NCBI GenBank assembly: GCA_965216155.1
Contig: CBDCFD010000007.1
Location: 1,922,001-1,986,000, forward strand
Source: CATOSP01 sp965216155
GTDB lineage: Bacteria > Chloroflexota > Dehalococcoidia > Lucifugimonadales > UBA3495
Reading direction: 5' to 3'
Length of the DNA: 64,000 nt
Shown: one piece after another, positions 43,035 to 52,682 of the stretch
Position numbering within the stretch: position 1 is the stretch's first letter
Layout: each line of letters opens with the position of its first letter
The notes under the pieces: model-generated
Told to the model about the DNA's origin: nothing
The model's input: the letters and a program-made list of their open reading frames with translations, nothing else
Database searches by the model: none
Program-made: the position numbers and the translations under genes

Positions 43035-44316
43035 TCAGCCCTGCGCAGCATCCCGCTCGGCCCCGTTGTCGTCCAACAGTTCATAGGCGGCTTCCATGTG
43101 GTATTCGAAGAACGGGTTTCGGGAGAAATCGCACATGGCTCGGCGAGAATCGCCGAGCGCGAGTAGGGACATCCCCCTCTTGTTGTAGGCACAGGTATAA
43201 TCCGGGGCCAGCTCAATGGCCCGGTCGTAGGCTCGTATCGCAGCGTCGTGCTGGTCCAGGCAAGCCAATGCCAGCCCTTTACGGTAGTGAGCGGTTTCCA
43301 GGCCGGGCCGGAGGCTGGTGAGCCGGTCGTAGTCTTGGACTGCTTTATCGTACTCGCCCAGCTTGAAGTACGCATCCGCCCTGCTGCGGACGGAGTCCGC
43401 GTGCTCCGGGTCAAGGGCGATGGACCTCCCGAAGTCCTCCACCGCCCGCTGGTATTCGCCCAGCCAGTAATAGGCTCGGCCTCTCCTGTAGTACGATTCG
43501 CTGTCCTGCGGGGCCAGCTCAATTAGCCGGTCGAAATCCCTGAAAGCCTCTTGACGCTTCCCCTGGAAATTCCAGGCGCGTCCCCGTTCGTAAAGCGCGT
43601 CGCGGTCGCCGGGGTCGATTTCCAGGACGGTGTTGAAGTCGGTGATGGCCTCGTCGTACCTGGCGCGGCCCATGTAGGCCATTCCCGGTTCATAGAGGAC
43701 ATCGACGTTGCCTGTGTCAAGGTCGATGGTCCTTGGTGTAGTCCGCGATTGCCATGGCGTACCGCCGGAGACTGGCATAGGCAAACCCCCTGACGGCGTA
43801 GCCCTCGGAGTTGGCGGAGTCGAGGCTGAGGGACCGTTGAAAGTCCTCCAGGGCGTCGTCGTGCTTCCCCAGGTTAAGCAGCGCGGCTCCCCGGCCGAGG
43901 AGGGCTCGGGCGTTGTCCGGGTCGAGGGAGAGTACGGCGTCGAAATCGTGGAAGGCGCTGTCGTATTCCTCCTGTTGCAACTTGGCGACTCCCCTGGAGC
44001 ATCGTGAGAGGTTGTTGAGCGGCTCAAGCCTGACAGCGGCGTCGAAGTCTTCGACAGCCTGGTCAAGCCCCTCAAGGTCCAGGCGGGCGCCGCCCCTTGC
44101 GTGGTAGGCGAGAGCCACGCCGGGATCAAGCGCAACTGCCCTGCCGAGGTCCTCCACTGCGCGGCGCTTGTCGCCCAGGTCGGAGTGGGCGCACCCCCGG
44201 TTAAAGTACGACCTGGCGTCGTCGGGGTCCAACTCTTCCAGCAGGCGCTCAGGCAGGACCCGGGAATTAGACGGGGTACAGGCCCAATGAGGGGCTGCCC
44301 CCCGTCTTAACCACAT
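43035..44316 (-). pseudogene. TPR-repeat protein, one frameshift
   Basis: About 426 residues if repaired, with roughly ten tetratricopeptide repeats (SYFNRGCAHSDLGDKRRAVE; ALYERGRAWNFQGKRQEAFR; SYYRRGRAYYWLGEYQRAVE). The frame changes near 43728 at accaaggacc: one base less reads ADYTKTIDLDTGNVDVLY straight through. N-terminal start ATG 44316 is tentative. Either a recent inactivation or a sequencing error. TPR proteins scaffold protein complexes; no partner is evident. Confidence 0.7.
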
Positions 44317-44318
44317 TC

Positions 44319-45557
44319 ATGGAGCCTGCTGGCTGTCAGTTTCAGGATTCTTCAAGTCAGCCGCCCAAGAGTAGCGAAGTTTTTGGTGTTGATTGGATAA
44401 CTGATAAGCTTGCCCAGGAGGTTGTCCGGGGGATGCGGGAGTCGGCGTCCAGGGGCTACTTCCTGGGTTCCGAGGCCCCCTTCGGCTACAACCGCGTCAC
44501 GGTCAGCGACGGGGTGAAGGACCGCCCCACCCTGGAGGTTGACCCGGTGGCCGCTCCCATCGTCAAGGAAATCTTCGAGAGTTCCCGCCGGGGCAACGGG
44601 CTGAAGGAAATCTGCAAGGAGCTGAACGGCCGGGGCATCACCCACAGGGGAAGGCGCTAGCAGAAGAATGTGGTCCACTACCTGCTGACCAACGAGGCCT
44701 ACACCGGAACCGCTGTCTGGAGCGTCAAGAGCAAGGACGAAAAAGCGCAAGAGCCGGTAAGGGTGGAGAATGCCTGGCCCGCGCTGGTTTCCCGAGAGCT
44801 GTTCGACGCGGTGCAGCAGGGGCTCCACGAGCGGGCATCGGCGAGGCAGCGTCCCGGTCGGGTGGGGAGCCAGTACCTCCTGAGCGGCTTGCTCCGCTGC
44901 GGGGTGTGCGGCAAGCCCTACTCCGGCCAGGGGGCCAAGAGCGGCCAGTTCGCCTACTATGTCTGCGGCAGCCCGTTCCGTGAGGGAGCCGGGGCCTGCA
45001 CCGCCCGCTACCTGAACGCCGCCAAGGTGGAGGACCTGGTAATCGAGAAGGTGCGAGAGCGGATTCTCACCGAGGAGACCATCACCGAACTGGTGACCCT
45101 GGTGGCCGAGGAGATCGACAACCTGGCCGGGGAGGTCAACGGCAGGCTGACGGCCATCAGCGCCGAGCTTGCCGACGTGGGCGCCCGGTTGGAGAACCTC
45201 TACCAAGCGTTGGAGACCAAGCAGTTGCCCATCGAAGTGCTTTCACTCCGCATCCTGTCCCTGAAGAGCCGCTAGGACCAGTTGACGGCGGCGCGGGAGG
45301 AGGCCGAGGCCCAGTTGGAGCAGCGACGGGCGGAGTCGCCCACCAGCAGGGAAATCAAGGGATACGTGGCGGACTTCCGGGAGTTTCTCCAAGAAGGCAC
45401 CTTCCCGGAGCGGAAGGCCCTCATTCGCAACTTCGTGCAGGGCATTGAAATCGTGGAGGACGAGGCCGTGCTGACGTACACTATCCCCATGCCGTCGGAC
45501 GGGGTGCCGTCGGAATCGGCCTCGGTTCTCGATTTTGTCCAGTCCGGCCCCACCTAG
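44319..45557 (+). pseudogene. Large serine recombinase lacking its catalytic domain, two in-frame TAG
   Basis: A single frame runs from ITDKLAQEVVRGMRESASRG through the recombinase domain (GYFLGSEAPFGYNRV), the zinc ribbon (LLRCGVCGKPYSG ... YYVCGSP) and a coiled coil (EEAEAQLEQRRAESPTSREI) to 45557, interrupted only by TAG at 44658 and 45273. Relatives have Trp and Gln/Arg there. The N-terminal serine catalytic domain is absent, so this is a relic of a phage- or ICE-type integrase. Confidence 0.8.
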
Positions 45558-45600
45558 CTGGACTCGAACCCCTAACTGCTCAGTGTCTTTTTGTCGACTC

Positions 45601-45750
45601 TAAACTAATACCAAGGTGAAACACGCATATGGAGGAAGTCATCGGCGGCGCCGGACCACCCTCCGGGTACAGGTGGAAGAGCTTCATCTGTGGCGCCTGA
45701 GCCAATCTTCATCGCCCCGCAAATGTAGATTCCACCTTGGCTTTGGTTTA
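45601..45750. mobile_element. MITE family B, copy 1 (150 bp)
   Basis: Left end taaactaataccaaggtg, right end caccttggctttggttta; the ends match IS630 copy A (11068-12408). Interior parts (gcctgagccaatcttcatc) match copy 2 at 60147-60297 in reverse orientation. Confidence 0.85.
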
Positions 45751-45770
45751 GTCCTCCCGGCTGGTGGCTT

Positions 45771-46704
45771 AGAACCTATCCTAAAAACAAAATTCGAGCT
45801 AAACTGGTGGTATGACGAAAGCGAAGGAACCCAAGCCGCCTCGACCGCCCCGCGCCGGCCCAGCGGTGCCGGTCAACCCCACCACCGGCTCCTTCCAGGT
45901 ATCCGATGAATTGTGGGAAGTGCTGGCTCCACTCCTTCCCCGGCGGGTGAATACCCATCCCTTGGGCGGAGGCCGCCCCCGGGTCCCGGACCGGACCTGC
46001 GCCAACGGTATCTTCTACGTGCTTCGCACCGGTTGCCAGTGGAAGTCCCTGGATGCCACCGGCATTTGCTCCGGCTCCACCGCCCACCTGCGCTTCCAGG
46101 AGTGGGCCGCCGCCGGGGTGTTCCTGGAGCTGTGGCGGGCGGGCCTGCAAGAGTACGATGAATTGAAGGGTCTGGACTGGAGTTGGCTGAGCATGGACGG
46201 GGCCTTGACCAAATCCCCCCTGGGCGGGGGGGGGACCGGGCCCAATCCCACGGACCGGGGCAAGAGCGGGGTCAAACGCAGTCTGTTGACCGAAGCCGGG
46301 GGCATTCCGGTGGGGCTGGCAGTGGACGGGGCCAACCGCCACGATATGAAGCTGGTGCGGGCCACGGTGGACAGCCTCCCCGTGCCGCGCCCGGCGCCCA
46401 GCCCGGAGCATCCCCAGGGTCTGTGCCTGGACAAGGGCTACGACTTTGATGAGGTGCGCCGGACCGTGAACGAGTTTGGCTTCACGGCCCACATCCGCAG
46501 CCGTGGGGAAGAGGCTCAGGCCATCAAGAAAGAGGCCGGCTTCAAAGCCCGGCGCTGGGTGGTGGAACGCACCCACAGCTGGATGAACCGCTTCCGGCGC
46601 ATTCTGGTGCGCTGGGACAAGTCTCCCACCAACTACATAGCCTTTCTTCATTTCGCCTGTGCCCTTATCGCTCTCAGGGCTGCCGGGTTATTAGGATAGG
46701 CTCT
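45771..46704 (+). mobile_element. IS5-family insertion sequence, apparently intact
   Basis: 14-bp terminal inverted repeats, agaacctatcctaa (45771-45784) and ttaggataggctct (46691-46704), one mismatch. One transposase fills the element. TA flanks both sides. The right end touches the stop codon of the amidase gene. Confidence 0.85.
45812..46699 (+). CDS. IS5-family transposase
   Basis: 295 residues, DDE type. An N-terminal domain (FQVSDELWEVLAPLLPRR, FYVLRTGCQWKSL) is followed by SMDGALTKSP (first Asp), VDGANRHDMKL (second Asp), LDKGYDFDEVRR and VVERTHSWMNRFRRI (Glu). The reading frame is complete and in step with the element ends, so it may be active. Typical length for the family. Confidence 0.92.
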   Translation: MTKAKEPKPPRPPRAGPAVPVNPTTGSFQVSDELWEVLAPLLPRRVNTHPLGGGRPRVPDRTCANGIFYVLRTGCQWKSLDATGICSGSTAHLRFQEWAAAGVFLELWRAGLQEYDELKGLDWSWLSMDGALTKSPLGGGGTGPNPTDRGKSGVKRSLLTEAGGIPVGLAVDGANRHDMKLVRATVDSLPVPRPAPSPEHPQGLCLDKGYDFDEVRRTVNEFGFTAHIRSRGEEAQAIKKEAGFKARRWVVERTHSWMNRFRRILVRWDKSPTNYIAFLHFACALIALRAAGLLG

Positions 46705-48118
46705 AAATCCCCGGCCTCCGCGAATGCCACTCCGTCGCCTGCTCGTAGGCGTAGGCCACCTGGAACAGCCGTGTCTCGTCAAAGGGACGCCCCGCGATCT
46801 GCAGACCCACCGGCAGCCCCTCCGACGTGAACCCGCAGTTGATAGACAGCGCCGGAGTGTTGGCCAGGTTGAAGGGCGACGTATAGCTCCGCCTTCCCTT
46901 GTACCCGTCCAGCACCTCCTGCTTACTGCCGATCACCGCCCGCTCCGGTATAAGCGGCGCCGGTATCGAAGACGTCGGCATCACCAGCACGTCCACGCTC
47001 TCCAGCGCCTCCAGGACCTGCTGCCGCAGCAGTTGCCGCAGCTTCAACGCCGTCTGGTGGGCCTGCGCCGGCAGGATCGCCCCCATCAGCAGCCGCACCT
47101 GGTTGTTGTGGTCGAACTGGTCCAGATGTTCCTCCAGGTCCCGCCGGTTCAGCGACGCGGCGTCGGCGCTGATGATGCACGACGATATCGCCGCCGAGTG
47201 TGGCATCAGTGGAATCTCCACGTCCTGTACCGCCGCCCCCAGTTCGCCCAGCACGGCGATGGCGTTGACCACCGCGTCCCGCACGTCCGGCTCCACCACG
47301 CCGGCGTGGACCCGTTCCTGCACCACCCCCACTTTCAACCCGCCGATGTCCCCGGTCAGGGCTCCAACGTAGTCCGGCACCGGAACATCCCAGGTGTACG
47401 GGTCTTTGGGATCGTGCCCGGCAATCGCCGCCAGCGTCATGGCGCAGTCCTGCGTCGTCCGCGAGATGGGCCCCACCGTGTCCATGGACCACGACGCCCC
47501 GAACACCCCGTAGCGGCTCACCCGCCCCCAGCTGGGACGTATGCCCACCAGCCCGCAGAAGGACGCCGGCCCGCGAATCGACCCTCCGGTGTCCTCCCCC
47601 AGCGACGTCGAGCACAAGAACGCCGCCGTCGCCGCCCCGCTGCCGCTGCTGGACGTTCCCGGGTTGCGCGACAGGTCCCACGGGTTCCGCGGGCGGCCAT
47701 AGGGATGGTGGAACGCGTCGCCGCTGGCGTACTCGCTCATGTTCAGCTTGCCCAGAAGCACCGCTCCCGCCTGCTTGAGGTTGGCGATGACCGTCGCGTC
47801 CTCGTCCGGAATGAAGTTTCCGTGAATGGTCGAGCCGTTGGTCGTCAGGATTCCCCGGGTGTTGAACTGGTCTTTCACCGCCACCGGAATGCCGTGCATC
47901 GGACCGGCGTACCGTCCGGCGGCGATGTCCTCCTCCGCCTGCCGGGCCTGGGCCAGCGCCTCTTCGCCGCTGACGGTAATGTACGAGTTGAGCCGACCGT
48001 CCACCGCCTCGATGCGGTCCAGGTACGCTTGGGCCGCCTCCACCGGGGAAACTTCTCCGGCGCGGATTAACCCGGAAAGCTCCGTGGCGGACAGGAACGG
48101 AATCTGCGACTTTTCCAT
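46703..48118 (-). CDS. Amidase signature family enzyme (AtzE/GatA-like)
   Basis: 471-residue amidase. The Ser-cisSer-Lys triad is complete: Lys82 (IPVAVKDQF), cis-Ser158 (GTSSSGSGAAT) and nucleophile Ser180 (EDTGGSIRGPAS). It hydrolyses an amide to acid and ammonia. A 70-residue GatC-like gene lies 2 bp upstream in the same direction; AtzE-type hydrolases work with such small partners. The frame ends TEWHSRRPGI with a stop codon that touches the inverted repeat of the adjoining IS5, so the last residues may have been altered. The rest of the tRNA amidotransferase (gatB) is absent, which favours a catabolic role. Confidence 0.9.
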   Translation of the reverse strand: MEKSQIPFLSATELSGLIRAGEVSPVEAAQAYLDRIEAVDGRLNSYITVSGEEALAQARQAEEDIAAGRYAGPMHGIPVAVKDQFNTRGILTTNGSTIHGNFIPDEDATVIANLKQAGAVLLGKLNMSEYASGDAFHHPYGRPRNPWDLSRNPGTSSSGSGAATAAFLCSTSLGEDTGGSIRGPASFCGLVGIRPSWGRVSRYGVFGASWSMDTVGPISRTTQDCAMTLAAIAGHDPKDPYTWDVPVPDYVGALTGDIGGLKVGVVQERVHAGVVEPDVRDAVVNAIAVLGELGAAVQDVEIPLMPHSAAISSCIISADAASLNRRDLEEHLDQFDHNNQVRLLMGAILPAQAHQTALKLRQLLRQQVLEALESVDVLVMPTSSIPAPLIPERAVIGSKQEVLDGYKGRRSYTSPFNLANTPALSINCGFTSEGLPVGLQIAGRPFDETRLFQVAYAYEQATEWHSRRPGI

Positions 48119-48120
48119 GA

Positions 48121-48333
48121 CTACCCTCCCGCGGCCGTCTGGTTGGGGGGAATAACGATGGGCAGAGGCTCCACTGCGTTCAGCCCCTGGGCCGGACCTG
48201 ACCCTGCCGCTTGCTCCAGGGCATCCAGCAGCCCGTTGAGGCTGTAGCCGACCTCCGCCAGCAGCTCAGTGGGAATCTCAATGCGCGCCGCCCTCGCCAG
48301 GGCCAGAATATCCGAATCCGTCAAATCGGGCAT
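48121..48333 (-). CDS. GatC/AtzG-like small subunit
   Basis: 70 residues: SDILALARAARIEIPTELLA followed by LNGLLDALEQAAG resembles the N-terminal helices of GatC and of the DUF4089 partner AtzG, then a Pro-rich end that could wrap the amidase. GGAAAGG precedes the ATG. The 2-bp gap to the amidase implies coupled translation and a complex. Confidence 0.75.
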   Translation of the reverse strand: MPDLTDSDILALARAARIEIPTELLAEVGYSLNGLLDALEQAAGSGPAQGLNAVEPLPIVIPPNQTAAGG

Positions 48334-48748
48334 GGCAAACGCCTTTCCCCGGTCGCCTCAAAAGTGGGGGCGTTCCCGGTGGTCAAGAATAGCCGAATTC
48401 TGCCCGGCCACCCCAACCTTGTCAACGCAAACTGGACAGACTTATCAGTTCAAAGTTGGTGAGGCGAACTGCCAGGGGCCGTTTGCGAACCGGCGGCCTG
48501 AGCGCCAGAGCGGGAACCAGTACCCAGGGATGTTTGAAATGGCAGTTACCGCGGGGCAGGATGTGTCGATAGTTCCGAAAGTTGGGTCCTTCGCAGCAGC
48601 GCCTTCGATTTCAAAGGTGACTGATTGTCAGACTGCCAATTGCCGGCCGCGGAAACTTGGAATCGTCCAAGTGAGAACGGTTGCCGATGTTGCCGGACTC
48701 GGGCGCCGTGAATCGTCAAACAGCGGCAGCGCCGAGGTGGTGAGGTAG
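48334..48748. other. Intergenic stretch
   Basis: No gene. An imperfect palindrome at 48474-48503 (aggggccgtttgcgaaccgg) resembles the perfect one at 1075-1104. Confidence 0.4.
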
Positions 48749-49454
48749 TCAGGATTGTCTGCGGCGTTCCAGTTCCGCTTCGAGTTCATGGAGGCGGGCT
48801 TCGGCGGTGTCGGCGCAGGCTTCGGCGGCGATGCGGGCATCGGCAATCTCGTCCTGGGTCTCCAGGTAGCGTCCCGCCACCGGGTCCCACCAGCGCAGTT
48901 GGCCTTCCTCCCAGCAGAGGTCCAGCCCCAGTGCCGCGCTGTGGCCCCAGTAGAGGGTCTCGTCCGCTTGGATGATGATTGGGCTGGTACACGCAGTCCA
49001 CCAGCCGGTCTCCGGCCAGGGGCGCGTCATCGTATTCACCCCCGGAGAGGTCGAACCGCCAGTATTCCGGTATGCCGAAGGCCGCGTAGTCGTTCCGCTT
49101 CTCAGTGTAGTCGTCCTGGCCGGTGCTCTCTGAGGCTATCTCCAGAACGAAGTCCGGCGGCTTGCCCTGTTCCCTGATGGAATAACCCTCTGTTCGACCG
49201 CGCCGGCACGTCAACGTCGAAGGCGATGAGCAGGTCCGGAATGCGGTGGCCCTGCTGCTGACCAGGGTTCCATCTCACGGGGGTCTCGCTCAGGACGGCG
49301 GTGGTATTGGATATGCCGAAGTGGCGGTCCGGGGCGCCGGGGTGTCCCGGCCGGGAGAGGTAGAGGTAATTCTGCATGTCATCCCTGGAGGGGATTCCGG
49401 GAACTTGCCGGACGTTCCGGTGGACTGAGTTCGTGGAATGGGCTTGCTGGTCAT
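48749..49454 (-). pseudogene. Uma2-family (DUF820) endonuclease, frameshifted, copy 1
   Basis: Pieces in three frames: IPSRDDMQNYLYLSRPGHPG and GHRIPDLLIAFDVDVP (N-terminal), GKPPDFVLEIASESTGQDDY with the PD-(D/E)XK-type D..ExxS core, EYWRFDLSGGEYDDAPLAGD, then WWDPVAGRYLETQDEIADAR and a coiled end. Start ATG 49454 has GAGG upstream. At least three shifts separate the parts. Uma2 proteins are abundant, poorly understood restriction-like nucleases. Confidence 0.75.
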
Positions 49455-49597
49455 GGTCGGCCTCGTATGGTCGGGTGAAGCGTTGCTCGTTATACGCCGG
49501 GCTGGCCTGCGGATGAGGGGTATTCAAGGCGGCGTTGCGGAGCAGTTTGGTCGCTGCGGCGGGCGGCAGGACCGCGCTGATGCGGAGCGCGAGGTAG

Positions 49598-50315
49598 TCA
49601 GAGTTGTCTGCGGCGTTCCAGTTCCGCTTCGAGTTCACGGAGGCGGGCCTCGGCGGTGTCGGCGCGGGCTTCGGCTGCGAGGCGGGCATCCCGTTCGTCG
49701 TCGAACCTGACGATGTGACGTCCGGTGGCGGGGTCGTACCAGCCCAGCTCGCCCTGTTCCCATTGCAGGTGCAGGTCGAGGACGGCGCTGTAGCCCTGGT
49801 GGGTTTGATCGCCGGCCTGTTCAATCATGATGGGCTGGTAGACTCCTTCGACGAGCCGGTCTCCTGCCAGGGGCGCGCCGTGGTGCTGGCCCCCGTGGGG
49901 TCGAATCTCCAGTACTCGGGGATTCCCAGGGCAGCGTAGCCGTCTCTCTTTTCGGTGACATCGCGGTTGCCGGTGCTGGGTGAGGCGATTTCTAGGACGA
50001 AGTCCGGGGCTTGCCCTATTCGGAGATGACGTAGCCGTTGCTCTCCCGGTAAGCCTCCGGGTCGGCGTTGAAGGCGATGAGCAGGTCCGGGGCCATCAGC
50101 CCGCGCCGGTCCGGGGTTGGTTCCGGGCTGATGTATCTTTCGCCGGCGATGATGGTGGTCTCGATGTTGCCGAAGTGGCGGATGAGGTGGTGGATGCTGC
50201 CGGTTGCGTTCAGATGGTCGAAACCGGTCATGTCCTCTGGCCTGCGCTCGGGCGGGTCCGGGAGCCGGACGAAGCCGGGAGCGTGGTCTGTTGCCGTTCC
50301 GGGTCTGGTGGTCAT
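49598..50315 (-). pseudogene. Uma2-family (DUF820) endonuclease, frameshifted, copy 2
   Basis: ATG 50315 with AGAGGA upstream starts TTRPGTATDHAPGFVRLPDP and leads to GLMAPDLLIAFNADPEAYRE. Two missing bases in C/G runs (near 50010 and 49895) would rejoin APDFVLEIASPSTGNRDVTE, YWRFDPTG and the C-terminal ATGRHIVRFDDERDARLAAE. Both breaks are in homopolymers, so they may be sequencing errors and the gene intact. The two Uma2 genes are tandem paralogues. Confidence 0.75.
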
Positions 50316-50473
50316 GTCGGTCCTCTTGGGCCGGATGTTTGTGCGGGGCAGAGTGGCCGGCCTTGCGGGTTGGACTGTGGGGCCATTATACGGCATCGGG
50401 CTGTTGCGGGGGCTGAGGCTCCGTGTGAAGCGCCCGGGCAGACTTCCCGGTCTGCCCGGCATGTCTCGTTAAA

Positions 50474-50923
50474 GTGGAGTGGCGCACGGGAGAGATGTTC
50501 CCCAGAGTGGGCTTCATTGTCACCAACCTGCCGGCCGGTCCCGAAGGGGTGGTGCATTTCTACAATGGTCGAGGGACCGCCGGGCAGTGGACCAAGGAGG
50601 GCAAGTACGCTTTGAACTGGACCCGGCGGCTGTCCTCTCACCGGTTCGTGGCCAACCAGATGCGGCCGGCATTGTTCATCCTGGCCTACAACCTGGGGAA
50701 CTTCCTGCGCCGGCTGTGTTTGTCCGGCGCGGTCCAGCACTGGCCGCTGCGGAGCATACAGGTCAGGCTCATCAGGACGGGAGGCCCTTTGGTGCACCAT
50801 GTGCGGCGGCCGGTATTTCAGCCGGCGGCGACCCGATTACTGTTTGGGGAGTCCTGGAATGTATCGGACGATTGGCTCCGACAGCGGGTTGAGGGAATGG
50901 AGATTGAATCTTGCGGCGAGTGA
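50474..50923 (+). pseudogene. IS1380-family transposase C-terminal fragment
   Basis: EWRTGEMFPRVGFIVTNLPA, VVHFYNGRGTAGQWTKEGKY, MRPALFILAYNLGNFLRRLC and a final VRRPVFQPAATRLLF match the C-terminal third of IS1380-type DDE transposases, with the glutamate in TKEGKY. The rest of the element is missing. Confidence 0.8.
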
Positions 50924-51237
50924 AGCGGCGATTCCAAGGGTCCTCATGGCCTTTGGCGTGCTTTCACCAGGTCAGTGGCGGACCGCAGCGACGACCATGA
51001 TGGCAGGGAAGGATATTTTACGACCGGAACCGGGCCGGTCATCGGAAACGCCGTGGTTTGACCCGTCATTGCAGGGCAGCCCTGCGATGTTGCGGCCTCT
51101 TCCAGCCTGCCCTCAGAACCTCAGGCCATTCAAAATGGGAAATACCAGATTGATGTACTTGCAAGAGTAACTCGGTTGGTGATACAAACATCTGGCGCGG
51201 GTCGTAGGTAGATAGTATCGTCTGACAGGAGGATGTC
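50924..51237. other. Leader region of the liv operon
   Basis: No gene. AGGAGG at 51229 precedes livK. No promoter could be assigned with confidence. Confidence 0.35.
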
Positions 51238-52419
51238 ATGCGGGCATTGTCCAGGATGTGGATAATATCGTTAGGGTTGGCGCCGGTCCTCGCGCTGCTG
51301 GCCGCGGCTTGCAGCGGCGGGACAGGGGAAGCCGGTACTTTCAAGATAGGAGTAATGGAATCGCTCACGGGCGCGGGCGAGACCTACGGCACGGTGTCCA
51401 ATCAGGCCAAGCAGATGGCGGTGGATGAGATCAACGCCGCAGGCGGAGTCAATGGGAAGATGCTCGAGCTCGTCGTCGAAGACTCGAAGTGCAACGCGCA
51501 GGACTCGATTACCGCCTATAAAAAGCTGTCCGACGTGGACGGGGTGAAGATCATCCTCGGCACCTCCTGCAGCGGCGCGATGCTGGGCGCGGCTCCCCTG
51601 GCCGAGGAGGACGGCGTCATCCTCTTCTCCGGGTTGGCAACCAACCCGGACATCGCCAACGCCGGGGACTATATATTCCGGACTGCGATGAGCGACGCCC
51701 AGGTGGGCATCGACACCGGCAACGTTCTCTGGGCCGACGGTGTCCGCAACCTGGCTACCATCACCGAGTCCACCGACTATGCGGAGGGTGTGCGGAGGAC
51801 TTCCGTTGCCCAGTTCGAAAAACGGGGCGGCAAGGTTGTGGGCGTAGAGCGGTACGCCTCCGACGTGACCGACTTCAGGACCCAGTTGACTAAGCTGCTC
51901 GCCGAAAACCCCGACGGTCTCCACGTAGCCGCCCAGTCGGAATTCACCGGCGGCGCCGTGGTCAAGCAGGTCCGGGAATTGGGTTATGATGGCCCCATAT
52001 ACTCCGACATCGTGCCTATAGGCACGACAGCCCTGGAAATCGCCGGCGACGCCGCCACCGGGATGAAGGCCATCGCGGCGGACCTGGACCCCAACAACAA
52101 CAAGGCCCGGGAAGTGTTGGCCAATTTCAGGACCCGCTACGACTACGTGACTCTGCCCTGGTACCTGGGTTCGGCCTACGATGACGTGTACATTGCCGCC
52201 GAGTGTCTCAAGCAGACCAACGACGACCAGGACGCCGACGGGTTCCGGGACTGTCTCTACGGGATCACCTGGAGCGGCGCCATCGGCGACAACTACAGCT
52301 TCGACCGGAACGGCGAGGTGGTCGGCCTTTCCAACGCCGTGGTCCAGGTCCTGCCCCTGGCCGAGAGGACGGAGGACAACCAGGGTTACAGGGTGCTGGG
52401 CAGCGCACCGACGGAGTAG
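51238..52419 (+). CDS. livK: Branched-chain amino acid ABC transporter substrate-binding lipoprotein
   Basis: 393 residues. Signal with LLAAAC (Cys25). FKIGVMESLTGAGETYGTVS and QAKQMAVDEINAAGGVNGKM are the classic opening of LivK/Leu-Ile-Val binding proteins, followed by KIILGTSCSGAMLGAAPLAE and LATITESTDYAEGVRRTSVA. It captures amino acids or related amides outside the membrane. AGGAGG 6-7 bases before the ATG. First gene of a set continued by livH, livM, livG and livF after a toxin-antitoxin insertion. Confidence 0.93.
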   Translation: MRALSRMWIISLGLAPVLALLAAACSGGTGEAGTFKIGVMESLTGAGETYGTVSNQAKQMAVDEINAAGGVNGKMLELVVEDSKCNAQDSITAYKKLSDVDGVKIILGTSCSGAMLGAAPLAEEDGVILFSGLATNPDIANAGDYIFRTAMSDAQVGIDTGNVLWADGVRNLATITESTDYAEGVRRTSVAQFEKRGGKVVGVERYASDVTDFRTQLTKLLAENPDGLHVAAQSEFTGGAVVKQVRELGYDGPIYSDIVPIGTTALEIAGDAATGMKAIAADLDPNNNKAREVLANFRTRYDYVTLPWYLGSAYDDVYIAAECLKQTNDDQDADGFRDCLYGITWSGAIGDNYSFDRNGEVVGLSNAVVQVLPLAERTEDNQGYRVLGSAPTE

Positions 52420-52475
52420 CCGTCGGCTCGTCTGGTGTATAATCCGCGCCGGACCGTGTACGTCATAGGAGTACT

Positions 52476-52682
52476 ATGTATGCCATAAGAGAAGAAGTCC
52501 ATCGACTCGTAGAGGCTCTGAGCGATGAAGAGATGGCCGAGGTCCGGGACTTTCTGAACGTTCTTATGAGGGAGCCTCTGGAGCTGACGGACGAGGAATG
52601 GCAAGAGGTATCCGACGGAGAGGAAGAGTTCCGAAAAGGCGAGTGGGTAAGATGGGAAGACGTAATTCGCACGGATGTATGA
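52476..52682 (+). CDS. Antitoxin-like small protein (RelB/DUF2281-type)
   Basis: 68 residues, acidic and helical: REEVHRLVEALSDEEMAEVR then REPLELTDEEWQEVSDGEEE. The position directly before a RelE-type toxin gene, with the two overlapping (toxin ATG at 52675), identifies it as the antitoxin. Start ATG has GGAGTA nearby. Confidence 0.7.
   Translation: MYAIREEVHRLVEALSDEEMAEVRDFLNVLMREPLELTDEEWQEVSDGEEEFRKGEWVRWEDVIRTDV

Noticed and set aside
43740..44135. N-terminal half of the 366-residue minus-strand frame 43035-44135
   Set aside because: Ser/Thr/Pro-rich out-of-frame reading of the TPR gene; the true upstream part is in the other frame up to 44316.
46724..48070. 448-residue plus-strand frame opposite the amidase
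   Set aside because: Pure antisense of a conserved enzyme; composition rich in Arg, His, Pro and Gln, no domain.
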